Source: CAZKWG01 sp964615375 (GTDB lineage: Bacteria > Myxococcota_A > UBA796 > CAZKWG01). From it: a DNA stretch of 64,000 nucleotides. Positions 29,907 to 38,252 of the stretch are shown here, one piece after another; position 1 is the first letter of the stretch, and every line of letters starts with the position of its first letter. Made by a program: the position numbers and the translations under genes. The notes beneath the pieces are model-generated. The model searched no databases and had not been told where the DNA came from. It saw only the letters and a list, made by a program, of their open reading frames with translations. The stretch is from NCBI GenBank assembly GCA_964615375.1, contig CAZTOW010000017.1:62001-126000 (forward strand), read 5' to 3'.

Positions 29907-30616
29907 CAGCCCGGCTCCGGCAGCGCGCGCAGCTCCGCCGCCAGCCAGGCGCGGAAGCGGGCGGCGCCCGCGGGGGCGAGGTGCCGCCCGTCGGTGAAGA
30001 GCGCGTCCGGCCAGGGCTCCCCGTCGCCCAGCAGCTCGAAGCCCGCGGCCCGGACGCGCGCGTAGCCCGCTCGCCGATCGGCCTGCCACGCCGGCCCCAG
30101 GGTGGCGATCACGCTCTCGGAGAAGGGGACCTCCACCGCGAGGCGGCGGCAGCGCTCGAAGACGGAGAAGATCCGGACGGCGCGGGCGAGGGTCTGGCCG
30201 TCGGTCTCCATGTGGCGGAGGCGCTCGATGGGGTCGGGGGCCTGCGCCCGCCGGCCGCCGGGCAGGAGGAGATCCACCTCCACGACCAGGACGGTGGGGC
30301 GGAGCGGCTCGAGCATCTCCCGCTTGCGCTCCAGCGAGAGGACGTTCATGCTCGGGCCCCCGATCAGGAGCGCCTCGTGGTCTCCCCAGCCGGCGTCGTC
30401 CAGCATCTCGCGGGCATGCGGCGGGTAGCGGAGGACCTGCTCCAGGCGGGAGTTCCCGACGAAGAGCACGGCCGGGCCGTCTCCCTTCCGGGTGGCCCTG
30501 GGGAAGGGCGCCCCCGCGCCGGGGCGGCGCTCGGAGAAGGGGTCCCAGCTCACGGTCCAGCCCGTGAGCGCGGCGACCAGCATCAGGAGCAGGCTCGCGA
30601 GCTTCCAGGGGAGCAT
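29906..30616 (-). CDS. Membrane-anchored SGNH-hydrolase-like protein (DltD/AlgX-like role)
   Basis: An N-terminal membrane anchor (MLPWKLASLLLMLVAALTG) is followed by an outside domain with a GNSRLEQ motif after a hydrophobic strand, at the place of the SGNH block I nucleophile (G-[DN]-S). The C-terminal DGRHLAPAGAARF fits the D-x-x-H catalytic pair. Such proteins partner MBOAT transferases (DltD, AlgX/AlgJ) in moving acyl groups to outside targets. Asn instead of Asp in block I is a variation. I chose ATG at 30616 with AGGAG upstream; a GTG seven codons earlier overlaps the previous gene. Co-transcribed with the carrier and MBOAT genes. Confidence 0.72.
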   Translation of the reverse strand: MLPWKLASLLLMLVAALTGWTVSWDPFSERRPGAGAPFPRATRKGDGPAVLFVGNSRLEQVLRYPPHAREMLDDAGWGDHEALLIGGPSMNVLSLERKREMLEPLRPTVLVVEVDLLLPGGRRAQAPDPIERLRHMETDGQTLARAVRIFSVFERCRRLAVEVPFSESVIATLGPAWQADRRAGYARVRAAGFELLGDGEPWPDALFTDGRHLAPAGAARFRAWLAAELRALPEPG

Positions 30617-30629
30617 CGGCGAGATCTCC

Positions 30630-31787
30630 TCAGCCACCGCGACGCGCCTCGATAGCCAGGGTGGCGTCGCCCAGCGTGCGCAGGCGCAGCAGCTCAGCCG
30701 GCGCGATCTCCAGGTCGAAGGCGCGCTCCAGCGCGGCGATCAGGTCCAGGTGCGCCAGCGAGTCCCAGCCGGGCAGCTCACCCGCGCGGGAGCTCAGGCT
30801 GAGGCGGGAGACGGGCACGCGCAGCACCCGGGCCGCCACCTCCAGGACGCGCTCGGGGACCTCGCCGTCGCGGGTGGGCGCCGGGGCCTCGCCCTCGGGG
30901 GGCTCGGGCAGGGCCGGCAGCCGCAGGACCGGGCGCCCGGTGAGCTCGGCGACGCGGGAGAGCGTGCGCTCCGGGGGCAGCGGGCCGGCGACCAGGAAGC
31001 GCTGGAAGGCGCGACCGCCGAAGACCTCGCCGAGATCCTGGCCGGATCGCAGGAGGAGCGTGAGCAGGGGCGCGGTGAGCACCAGGTGGGTGGCGGACTC
31101 GCGCCAGGCGGTGTCCACGACGGCGCCCAGATCCATCCCCGCCGCCTCGACCCGGATCAGGGTGGCGCCGAGCTGGTGCGCCAGGACGGGACCAGGCAGC
31201 AGGCCCTCGGCGTGGTGGAGCGGCAGGAGGTCCAGGATCCGCGCCCCGGCGTCCAGCCCGGCCGCCCGCGCCATCGCCTCCGCCCCGGCCCTCAGCTGCC
31301 CTGTGCTCCAGGTCCTCAGCCCCTCGAGCCCGCGCCCCGGATCCACCCAGAGTTGTAGGTCTCCCCCCTCGGAGAGGGCAGGGTCGGGCGCGGCGGGGGC
31401 GAGGCCGACCAGACAGCCGGGGAAGCTCTCCACGGCGGCCTTGCGCCCGATCAGCCACTGCCAGGCGCTCGGGCGGGCGTTCACCCCGATCTCCCGCCGC
31501 GCGACCGCGGGGGGGAGGGGCCAGCCTCGGGCCGGCTCCGGGTCCAACAGCAGGAGCCCGGCGTCGGCGAGCAGGGGCGCCACGGCGTCGGCGGGGGCCT
31601 CCGGGTCCAGCACGCGGACCCGGCGACCGGCCCGAAGCCCACCGAGCGCGGCCCGGATCAGGGCGCCGTCGCGCCGCGTGGCGACGACCACGGTCCCGGG
31701 CGAGGCGGCGCTCAGCAGGGCCTGGACGCAGCCGATCTCGGCCTCCAGGCGCGCGGCGTCCAGGCGCTCCACCCCCGTCAGGTTCAC
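30630..31787 (-). CDS. Degenerate adenylation half fused to an acyl-carrier domain
   Basis: The first 290 or so residues follow the N-terminal fold of adenylating enzymes. However, the nucleotide loop, SSGSTGPAKG in the partner enzyme, reads VDPGRGLEGL here, and the C-terminal hinge and catalytic Lys subdomain are absent. From about 310 an acyl/peptidyl-carrier domain follows with GWDSLAHLDLIAALERAF, the Ser being the phosphopantetheine site. GTG at 31787 overlaps the previous stop as GTGA, with GGAGGAGGGG upstream. The likely job is to be the carrier of the group activated by the 501-aa enzyme, with the dead half serving docking or structure. That division of labour is inference. Confidence 0.75.
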   Translation of the reverse strand: MNLTGVERLDAARLEAEIGCVQALLSAASPGTVVVATRRDGALIRAALGGLRAGRRVRVLDPEAPADAVAPLLADAGLLLLDPEPARGWPLPPAVARREIGVNARPSAWQWLIGRKAAVESFPGCLVGLAPAAPDPALSEGGDLQLWVDPGRGLEGLRTWSTGQLRAGAEAMARAAGLDAGARILDLLPLHHAEGLLPGPVLAHQLGATLIRVEAAGMDLGAVVDTAWRESATHLVLTAPLLTLLLRSGQDLGEVFGGRAFQRFLVAGPLPPERTLSRVAELTGRPVLRLPALPEPPEGEAPAPTRDGEVPERVLEVAARVLRVPVSRLSLSSRAGELPGWDSLAHLDLIAALERAFDLEIAPAELLRLRTLGDATLAIEARRGG

Positions 31788-33289
31788 AGCCCCTCCTCCA
31801 GGCGCGCGGTGGCGAGGCGCGTGGCGCCGACCAGATCCACCTTGCCGCCCAGCAGCCGCGGCAGGCTGGGCAGGGTCAGCCAGGCGGTGGGGAGCGCGTG
31901 CTGGGGCAGCTCGCGGGCCATGGCCGCCCGCAGCGCGGCGAGCCGAGGCTCCCCGAGGTCGTCGCCCTCCAGCAGCGCGACGATCTGGTCCTCCCGGCGG
32001 GGGAGCTCGACGGCGACCACCGCGACCTCCGCGCCCAGGATCTGGCGGATCAGCGCCTCCAGCTCGTCCAGCAGCACCTTCTCCCCGCACTGGCGGACGT
32101 GCAGTCGCTGGGCGCGCCCGCGGATGTGCAGGAAGCCCTCGGCGTCCAGGCTGCCCAGGTCTCCGGGGCGGACCCAGCCCAGGCCCTCGTCGTACAGGAC
32201 GCCGCCGCCGTGGACGTAGCCCAGCATCGGCGGGTCGGCTCCCAGGGCGACCTCCCCGGAGACGCCCGGCGGGACGGGCGCGCCGTCGGGACCCAGGACG
32301 CGCACGGCGACCAGCGGGCGCCCGACGCCCCCGTCGACGTAGCCGGAGGGCTCGGCCCGCCCGCAGGAGACGGTGCCGGCGGTCTCGGTGGCGCCGTAGG
32401 TGGTGAACACGCGGACGCCGAAGGTGCGGGCCAGGCGCAGGCGCTCGTCGGGAGCCAGCCCGCCGCCGCCGGTCACCAGCGCGCGCAGCCGGGGCGGCAG
32501 GAGCGGGAGGAAGCGCTCGGGCGCGGCCAGCAGGGCGCGGGCCAGGCGCGGGCCGGTGTGGATGGCGGTCACGTCGGCGGCGGCGCACTGCCGGAGGATC
32601 CCGGCGACGTGCTCGGTCGCCCCGAAGAGCGCCGTCGCGGAGCCGTCCAGCGCGGGTCCCAGCAGGGACAGGCGCAGCCCCGTCACCGTGTGGAGCAGGC
32701 TGCCCACGGCGTGCCGATCGGTGGGTCTGGACTCCGTGGCGTCGATGAGCCGCTGCGTGCCCGCGGTCAGCGAGCCGTGGGAGTGGATCACGCCCTTGGC
32801 GGGCCCGGTGCTGCCCGAGGAGAAGAGGATCAGCGCCTCCGCCGTCGGCGCCACCGCGTCGGGTGTGGGGGCGGGCTCCAGCTCGGCCAGCGCCCCGAGC
32901 AGCGCCTCCCCCAGCGGGACGGCGTCCTCCACCGCGGCCCCCAGCACGCGCCGGGCGCCCGTGGCTCGCGCCGCCTCGGTGACGCGGGCCGGCGGGGTCT
33001 CCGGGTGGAGGATCGCGGGCACCATCCCGGCCAGCATCGCGGCGTTCACCAGGATGAAGTTCTCGATCTCCGGGATGCCCGGCAGCACGAAGCGATCTCC
33101 CGGCCGCAGCCCCACCTCGTCCAGCCAGTGGATCGCGCGCCGCAGGAGCAGATCGAGCTCGCCCACGGTGAAGGCGCTGCCGTCTCGCGCGTCCAAGAGG
33201 AAGGCGCGGTCGGGGTCCTGGGCCAGGGCGCGCCCCCAGGCGGCCGACAAGGTCCGGGGCGCGTCACTCTCAGTGTGCTGTGTGCTCAT
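31784..33289 (-). CDS. AMP-forming acyl/aminoacyl adenylating enzyme (DltA-like role)
   Basis: This is a full-length (501 aa) ANL-superfamily enzyme. Motifs in order: A3 LFSSGSTGPAKGVIHSH, A5 TTYGATE, A7 WVRPGDLGSL, A8 near IRGRAQ, and A10 GKVDL near the end with the catalytic Lys. It would activate a carboxylic acid or amino acid with ATP and load it on the carrier encoded by the next gene (4-bp overlap). It heads a five-gene minus-strand operon with carrier, SGNH-like protein, MBOAT and a small membrane protein. The substrate is unknown. Only 30 bp separate it from the divergent GNAT gene, so any promoters overlap. Confidence 0.88.
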   Translation of the reverse strand: MSTQHTESDAPRTLSAAWGRALAQDPDRAFLLDARDGSAFTVGELDLLLRRAIHWLDEVGLRPGDRFVLPGIPEIENFILVNAAMLAGMVPAILHPETPPARVTEAARATGARRVLGAAVEDAVPLGEALLGALAELEPAPTPDAVAPTAEALILFSSGSTGPAKGVIHSHGSLTAGTQRLIDATESRPTDRHAVGSLLHTVTGLRLSLLGPALDGSATALFGATEHVAGILRQCAAADVTAIHTGPRLARALLAAPERFLPLLPPRLRALVTGGGGLAPDERLRLARTFGVRVFTTYGATETAGTVSCGRAEPSGYVDGGVGRPLVAVRVLGPDGAPVPPGVSGEVALGADPPMLGYVHGGGVLYDEGLGWVRPGDLGSLDAEGFLHIRGRAQRLHVRQCGEKVLLDELEALIRQILGAEVAVVAVELPRREDQIVALLEGDDLGEPRLAALRAAMARELPQHALPTAWLTLPSLPRLLGGKVDLVGATRLATARLEEGL

Positions 33290-33319
33290 CCTGGGAAGGC
33301 ACTGATATCATGTTTGGGC

Positions 33320-34090
33320 ATGAACCTGAAGCTGGAAGACCTGGAAGCTACTCTTCTCGACCCGAATCTCGCGGTAGCTGGAGCGCGGGTGGTGGAGCGG
33401 TCAGGGGTGTGCTACCGCGCACACCCGATCCCCCTGCCGCAGCTCAACCTCGTCCAGCGCGTCGCGGTCTCGCTCGCGGAGCTCCCGGCCCTGCTGGATG
33501 AGGTGGACCAGTCCCACGCCGCCGCGCGCTCCCGCTGGGAGCTCGTCGCGGAGGGGGGCCCGGTCCAGGCCGCGCTCCGCGCGCGGGGCTACGAGGAGCC
33601 TGTCCGCTACGAGGTGCTCGGCTGCGAGGTGGCCGCCCTCGATGCGCGCGCGGGGGAGGGCCTCGTCGCCCGCTGCGCGACGGATCCCGACTCCGTGAGG
33701 GCCTACGCGGACCTGATCTGCGCCTCCCGCGGGCACGCGCCCTTCCCGGCGGACCGGCCCTGGGAGCTGATCCTGGGCGAGCGGAGCCCCCACCGCCTCC
33801 TCCTGGTCGAGGAGGAGGGGAGGGCCGTCGCGGCGGGGGCGATCCTGCTCGATCTGGCGCGGGGCGTCGGCTTCCTCTGGGGAGGAGGCACCATCCCCGA
33901 GGCGCGCGGCCGGGGCTCCTACCGCGCCGCGCTGCTGGCCCGCATTGCCCTCGCCCGGGAGCTCGGGCTGCGCGCGCTCTTCATCTACGGGAGGTCCGAC
34001 ACCACCGCGCCGGTGCTGCGGCGGCACGGCTTCCGGGCCCTGGGGGAGGTCTGGCTGGCCGAGCGTCCGCTGCGCGCCCCTCAGGGCTGA
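33320..34090 (+). CDS. GNAT-family acetyltransferase
   Basis: The 256-aa protein has the GNAT acetyl-CoA site at GGGTIPEARGRGSYRAAL (the [RQ]xxGxG/A loop; here RGRGSY) and the terminal strand VLRRHGFRALGEVWLAER. The N-terminal 120 residues are poorly conserved and may be a first, degenerate GNAT repeat. The acceptor is unknown. It reads divergently from the adenylating enzyme and overlaps tail-to-tail by ten bases with the small exported protein gene. Confidence 0.78.
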   Translation: MNLKLEDLEATLLDPNLAVAGARVVERSGVCYRAHPIPLPQLNLVQRVAVSLAELPALLDEVDQSHAAARSRWELVAEGGPVQAALRARGYEEPVRYEVLGCEVAALDARAGEGLVARCATDPDSVRAYADLICASRGHAPFPADRPWELILGERSPHRLLLVEEEGRAVAAGAILLDLARGVGFLWGGGTIPEARGRGSYRAALLARIALARELGLRALFIYGRSDTTAPVLRRHGFRALGEVWLAERPLRAPQG

Positions 34091-34377
34091 GGGGCCTCCG
34101 CGGGGCGCCGAGCGCCGGTGATCGTCCGCTCCGAGGTCGGCAGCAGGGGCGCCTGGCTGCGCAGGGGCGGGAGCGGGACGCGGTCAGGGCGCTGCGGGGT
34201 GGGGCGGAGCAGCTCCGAGCCAGGCCAGATCCACCGGCCGCGCTCCAGGCGCAGGAGCTCGACGCGCACGCTCCAGGGTCGCGGGGCGGGCACGATGAGC
34301 TCGACGGAGTCGTGAGCGTCGTCGTCGGCGCGCGCGGGCAGGGCCAGCGCCAGGACGGCGAGCAGGGTGACCAGCAT
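34081..34377 (-). CDS. Small exported protein, unknown function
   Basis: The 98-aa product has a clear signal peptide (MLVTLLAVLALALPARA, cleavage after Ala17). The Pro/Arg/Leu-rich mature part has no Cys and no recognised domain. GAGG lies four bases before the ATG. Its 3' end overlaps the GNAT gene by ten bases on the other strand. The 130 bp between it and the LCAT-like gene shows nothing else. Confidence 0.6.
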   Translation of the reverse strand: MLVTLLAVLALALPARADDDAHDSVELIVPAPRPWSVRVELLRLERGRWIWPGSELLRPTPQRPDRVPLPPLRSQAPLLPTSERTITGARRPAEAPQP

Positions 34378-34506
34378 GGGTCCTCGGGGGGGCGCTCACG
34401 GGTGGGCGCCGCACAGACAACCTAAGGCGGGCCGCGGGCCGGGTCTCGCGACAAGCGGACAAATTATGGTCTTTCTGGCGGGCCTGCAACGCCGATTCTC
34501 TCGGGC

Positions 34507-35691
34507 TCAGCGCTCGTCGCGGTCCTCGGCGTCCAGGCCGCCCAGGAGCAGGAGGGTCTCGCGCTCGGTGAGATCCGGGGGCGGGCCCTCGTAGCCGAAG
34601 GGGAGGATCGTCGCGTCCACCTCGCCGGTCCCCTCGTGCGTCAGCTGCGCGTCCGGGGCGAGGGTGCGCTCGTCGTGCAGGGCGGGGTTGTAGACCGGCA
34701 GCGCGCTGGTGCGCCCTCGGGCCAGCAGATCGTCCACCGCCTCGATCACGCGGCTGTCCCGGGCCAGCGCCATGTGGGGCACCTTGGCGACGTGCAGGCG
34801 GCGGGCGGCGGGCAGGGCGGCGGGCCAGGCGGAGCCCGTCACGACGCGGCCATCTCCCGGCCCGGTGGCCGAGACCATGGGCACGCCGTCCTTGCCGAGG
34901 GCCCAGGCGGAGGGCGTCTGGTAGCTGGCGCAGCCGATGGACCAGGCGCGGGCCAGCATCGGGCTGGTCCAGAGGCTGTCGGTCAGGGCGCGGGCGGCGT
35001 CCAGGTGCCGCTGGGAGGGGCGGCCCACGGTGGGCCAGAGCTCGGCGCGGTAGAGCTGCTCACCCTGGGGGGCGGCGCCCAGCAGCCCGGGGCGGGGCAT
35101 GAGCTGGAGCAGCCCGGGGAAGCCCGCCGCCGCGGACTGGAAGGCGGACATCGGCGCGTGCGAGAGCGTGGAGAGGTTGCTCATCCGCGAGTCCTTGCCC
35201 GTGAGCGCCTCCAGCACGGCCAGGCTGCCCCCGATGGGGCTGCCCAACAGGATGGTCGTCTCCACCCAGGCCTCGAAGTCGGTCCAGTGGCGCGCCGCCA
35301 GCGTCGCGGCCAGGACCCCGCCCATGGAGTGGGCCACCAGCGCGATCCGGCGCGCCCCCTTGGACTGGATCCGCGCCAGCTCTGCGTGCAGCGCGTCCGC
35401 CGAGCGGGTGAGGCTCAGGCGCCAGTCGTAGGGGAAGGAGCGCACGCTGTAGCCGGCCTTCGTCAGCAGGCGCTCCATCCGGCCATAGAAGGGCCGGACC
35501 GGGCTGTCCGGCCAGAGGCGCGGCGTCGATCCGTCCTCCTGCTCCCGCGGCTCGAGCGTGATCAGCCGCGGCAGCGTGGGATCGAAGACGCTGGACGCGC
35601 TGATCCAGATCCGCCGCTTCCCGCCGCGCTCGCTCAGGTTCGAGCCCATCAGGCCCGGCAGCAGCACGACCTCGAGACCTCTCCTGCCCAT
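34507..35691 (-). CDS. LCAT-like alpha/beta hydrolase (lipase/acyltransferase)
   Basis: The 394-aa protein matches the lecithin:cholesterol acyltransferase family. It starts with the strand EVVLLPGLMGSNL, has the WPD...FYG segment, and the nucleophile elbow VAHSMGGVLAATLA (GxSxG variant AHSMG). A later Asp (GPGDGRV) and His (VPHMALARD) could complete the triad. No signal peptide is seen, and a cytoplasmic or peripheral lipid acyl-hydrolase activity is the most likely reading. The C-terminal 60 residues are acidic and unconserved. It stands alone on the minus strand. Confidence 0.82.
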   Translation of the reverse strand: MGRRGLEVVLLPGLMGSNLSERGGKRRIWISASSVFDPTLPRLITLEPREQEDGSTPRLWPDSPVRPFYGRMERLLTKAGYSVRSFPYDWRLSLTRSADALHAELARIQSKGARRIALVAHSMGGVLAATLAARHWTDFEAWVETTILLGSPIGGSLAVLEALTGKDSRMSNLSTLSHAPMSAFQSAAAGFPGLLQLMPRPGLLGAAPQGEQLYRAELWPTVGRPSQRHLDAARALTDSLWTSPMLARAWSIGCASYQTPSAWALGKDGVPMVSATGPGDGRVVTGSAWPAALPAARRLHVAKVPHMALARDSRVIEAVDDLLARGRTSALPVYNPALHDERTLAPDAQLTHEGTGEVDATILPFGYEGPPPDLTERETLLLLGGLDAEDRDER

Positions 35692-35757
35692 GAGACGCTC
35701 CGCTCCGCGGAGGGGAGTGTATCCCGTCGAGGCGGGGGCGCGGGGCCGCGGCGATGC

Positions 35758-36504
35758 TCAGCGACCCAGGACCTCGATGACCAGCCGGGCGGCCTCCGCC
35801 CCCGAGTTCTGCTGCTGGCCGGTCACCAGGCGGCCGTCGCGCACGGCGAAGGCGCGGAAGGCCTGGTCCACCACGAAGTTGGTCCCCTCGATCTTCCGGG
35901 CCTCCGTCTCGATCCAGAAGGGCTGGATGCGGCGGCCCACGAAGCCGTCGGCGTAGCGCTCCTCGGCGTCGGCGAAGCCCGTCCAGGTCTTGCCCGCCAC
36001 CAGCAGCTCGCCGCTGGACAGGCGCGTGCGCAGCAGCACGCAGGTCGCGTGGCAGACGATCCCCACCACCTTGCCCGCCTCGTAGAAGCGGGCGACCAGG
36101 GCGTGCAGGGGCTCGTGGTCGATGAAGGTGACCATCGGCGACTGGCCGCCGGCCAGGAAGATCGCGTCATAGTCCTCCGGCCGCGCCCCCGCGATGCTGG
36201 GCGTGTCCTGGAGGAGGGCGGCGTGAGCGGGGGACCTCTTGAAGCCCAGCGAGAGGATGTCGTGGGCCGAGTAGCCGCTCCCGTCCTCCGGGTCGGAGTA
36301 GCTGTCGGCCTGCACCGCTCCGCCGTCCGGGCTGCGGATCTCCACCTCGTAGCCGGCCTCGGTGAACGCCCAGTAGGGGTGGACCAGCTCGGCCCACCAG
36401 AAGCCCACCGGCCAGCCGGTGGTGGGGCTGAGGCCGGGGTTGGCCACGACGAAGAGGACGCGCTTGGGACGGGAGGGGTTCGAGACGTTGGCGTTGGCGC
36501 TCAT
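35758..36504 (-). CDS. DJ-1/PfpI family protein (Hsp31/glyoxalase III-like)
   Basis: The 248-aa protein shows the class I glutamine-amidotransferase-like fold of DJ-1/PfpI proteins. The nucleophile elbow is VVGIVCHATCVLL, with Cys before His, and the FLAGGQSPM loop supplies the acid/oxyanion region. The family includes glyoxalase III and chaperone-like proteins, and the long form (about 230-250 aa) fits Hsp31-like members. It reads divergently from a LysR-family gene with under 100 bp between, so it is a likely regulatory target of that LysR protein. Confidence 0.88.
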   Translation of the reverse strand: MSANANVSNPSRPKRVLFVVANPGLSPTTGWPVGFWWAELVHPYWAFTEAGYEVEIRSPDGGAVQADSYSDPEDGSGYSAHDILSLGFKRSPAHAALLQDTPSIAGARPEDYDAIFLAGGQSPMVTFIDHEPLHALVARFYEAGKVVGIVCHATCVLLRTRLSSGELLVAGKTWTGFADAEERYADGFVGRRIQPFWIETEARKIEGTNFVVDQAFRAFAVRDGRLVTGQQQNSGAEAARLVIEVLGR

Positions 36505-36560
36505 GGCAGGTTCTCCGGGGTTGGTGAGAGGAAGCTACGCCCCGGAGTGATGGGAATCAA

Positions 36561-36598
36561 ATCGAACGTGCTCAGTAATAAGATGCAGGATATCGAAC
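36561..36598. promoter_or_regulatory. Paired direct repeats between the DJ-1 and LysR genes
   Basis: ATCGAAC occurs at 36561-36567 and at 36592-36598, 31 bp apart, which is close to three helical turns. Both lie in the sole intergenic region of the divergent pair, where a LysR protein would bind. The motif does not obey the usual T-N11-A form, so it is only a candidate. Confidence 0.25.
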
Positions 36599-36602
36599 AG
36601 TG

Positions 36603-37526
36603 ATGAACCTCGCCGCCGTCGATCTGAACCTGCTCGTCTCCCTCGATCTGCTGCTGGAGCATCGCTCCGTGCGCGCCGCGGCGCGGGCGGCGGGCCTCAC
36701 CCCCTCGGCGATGAGCCACACGCTCGGGCGCCTGCGGTCCCTGCTGGGGGACGAGCTGCTGGTCCGAGCGGGCTCGGAGATGGTGCGCACCGCCCGCGCC
36801 GAGGCGCTGGTGGGCCCGGTCCGCGACGCCCTCGCCGCCGTGCGCAGCGCGCTCGCCCCCCGGGCCCCCTTCGAGCCCGCGGCCTGCACCCGGAGCTTCC
36901 GGGTCGTCTGCACCGACCACGTCTCCACCGTGCTCCTGCCCCGCGTCGCCTCCCTGCTGCGCGCGGCGGCCCCCGGCGCCTCTCTGCACGAGCGCCCCCT
37001 GCTGCCCACGGTGATGGAGGAGCTGCGGGCGGGGGAGGTGGACCTGGCCATCGGCATCTTCCCCGAGGCCCCCCCGGAGATGCGCGCGCGGCGCCTGTTC
37101 ACCGACGGCTTCGTCACCGTCTGCCGGCCGGAGCACCCCCGCCTCGGTCCGCCGCGGAAAGGGGAGGGGACGCTGACCCTGGAGCGCTTCCTGGAGGAGG
37201 GCCACCTGCTCGTCGCGCCCCGGGGCACGCCGCTGGGGACCATCGACGCCCTGCTGGCCGAGCGCGGCCTCAGCCGCCGGATCGTCCGCACCGTCCCCCA
37301 CTTCCTGTCCGCGCTCTGGCAGGTGGGCAACGACGACCTGCTGTTGACCGTCTCCCGGCGCCTGGTCGCCGCCGTGGCCGAGCGGCTCCCCCTGCGCGTC
37401 CACCCCACCCCCCTCCCGGTGGAGGACTACGCCCTCTCCGCGCTCTGGCACCCGCGCCTGGACCAGGAGCCGGAGGACGCCTGGTTCCGCGGGCTGATCG
37501 CCGGGGCTGCCGGGGAGCTGGGGTGA
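36603..37526 (+). CDS. LysR-family transcriptional regulator
   Basis: The 307-aa protein starts with the characteristic LysR helix-turn-helix (MNLAAVDLNLLVSLDLLLEHRSVRAAARAAGLTP...). The second part is a periplasmic-binding-protein-like effector domain (from about 90). It is the NodD/PcpR-like subgroup by its opening DLNLLVSLDLLL. The neighbouring divergent DJ-1/PfpI gene is the probable target. The ATG at 36603 is preceded by a GTG that would add one residue; neither has a strong ribosome site. Confidence 0.92.
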   Translation: MNLAAVDLNLLVSLDLLLEHRSVRAAARAAGLTPSAMSHTLGRLRSLLGDELLVRAGSEMVRTARAEALVGPVRDALAAVRSALAPRAPFEPAACTRSFRVVCTDHVSTVLLPRVASLLRAAAPGASLHERPLLPTVMEELRAGEVDLAIGIFPEAPPEMRARRLFTDGFVTVCRPEHPRLGPPRKGEGTLTLERFLEEGHLLVAPRGTPLGTIDALLAERGLSRRIVRTVPHFLSALWQVGNDDLLLTVSRRLVAAVAERLPLRVHPTPLPVEDYALSALWHPRLDQEPEDAWFRGLIAGAAGELG

Positions 37527-37729
37527 GGGGACACGGGGCTCAGCAGAGACGATGTGTGGGCAGCTTGAAGTTCATGCTGGCGCCTGCCGGGACCAGGCCA
37601 CCTCGCCAAGACGCGAACCCCGGCCGCGCCTTGGCGCTCTCTTGCTGGTCGGCAGCTCACAGTCGGGCGGTTCTGGGGGTTCGTGTACTGGTTGGCATGT
37701 CAACGTCCGACTGCTGTCGCTGTCTCTCC

Positions 37730-37778
37730 GCCATCACGAGCGAAGCGCGGTTTTCTAACGCGCCCCGCTCGTGATGGC
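37730..37778. repeat. Palindromic repeat, left copy of the GCCATCACGAGCG family
   Basis: The two 20-bp arms (37730-37749 and 37759-37778) match at 18 positions around a nine-base loop. The right arm, read on the minus strand, is GCCATCACGAGCGGGGCGCG. Near-identical single arms occur at 41186-41212 and, with one C to T change, at 47131-47153. All three lie at the edges of the island and next to gene fragments. Confidence 0.65.
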
Positions 37779-38040
37779 TCCTCTATGCCGATTCTGGCTC
37801 GCACGAGGTTGTTGTTGGCGTCGCGATGTCCTGGAGCCAGCTCGCAGGCTCTGCTGAACGCATATATGACCTCTTCAGCTCACCCCGACGATACCACCCG
37901 CGAACAGCAAGATGCACAGATCTAAGCTGACTATCCAAGCGGGGCCTCCCGTCGCGAGGAGGTAGATCAAGTGACCGTTCGAGGTCATGAAGATCAAGGT
38001 GAATAGATTAGTGGGTGGAATTCGTGAGCCAGGCATCAAT

Positions 38041-38121
38041 CTCCCATTCCATGAGTATGCACTATGGGTTCGTGCATTTCGAGAAGGCAGGTTGAACCGC
38101 CAAGGCGCCATGGACGCCAAG
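38041..38121. repeat. Partial 18-bp element followed by an AACCGCCAAG repeat
   Basis: Positions 38041-38058 repeat all but the first base of the left arm found at 20861-20878, and the following 17 bases resemble its loop. The right arm is missing. An AACCGCCAAGGCGCC sequence follows at 38095; the same type recurs as a long hairpin at 61250-61318. Confidence 0.5.
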
Positions 38122-38252
38122 GCCCGATGCAATGCAATCTCCAGGCAGCCCCAGACTGATCGGCGCGCAATAGATGGTGGCCGCGCCCCTCGCGACAGCA
38201 CCCCAGTGGCAAGGAGCGAGGATGTGCAGACGCTTGAAGTCTCGGGGGGCTG

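Larger units (their letters stand above)
37527..38252. other. Gene-free stretch with several palindromic repeats
   Basis: No convincing gene is seen in these 726 bases. It holds a 20-bp-arm hairpin (37730-37778), one arm of the 18-bp element (38041-38058), and an AACCGCCAAGGCGCC-type repeat (38095-38121). A CGCCAAG...CTTGGCG pair lies near 37604-37636. A short minus-strand frame (37875-37988) encodes a 37-aa hydrophobic peptide, which could be a remnant of a membrane protein. The stretch lies at the left border of the TIR/SLOG island. Confidence 0.55.
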
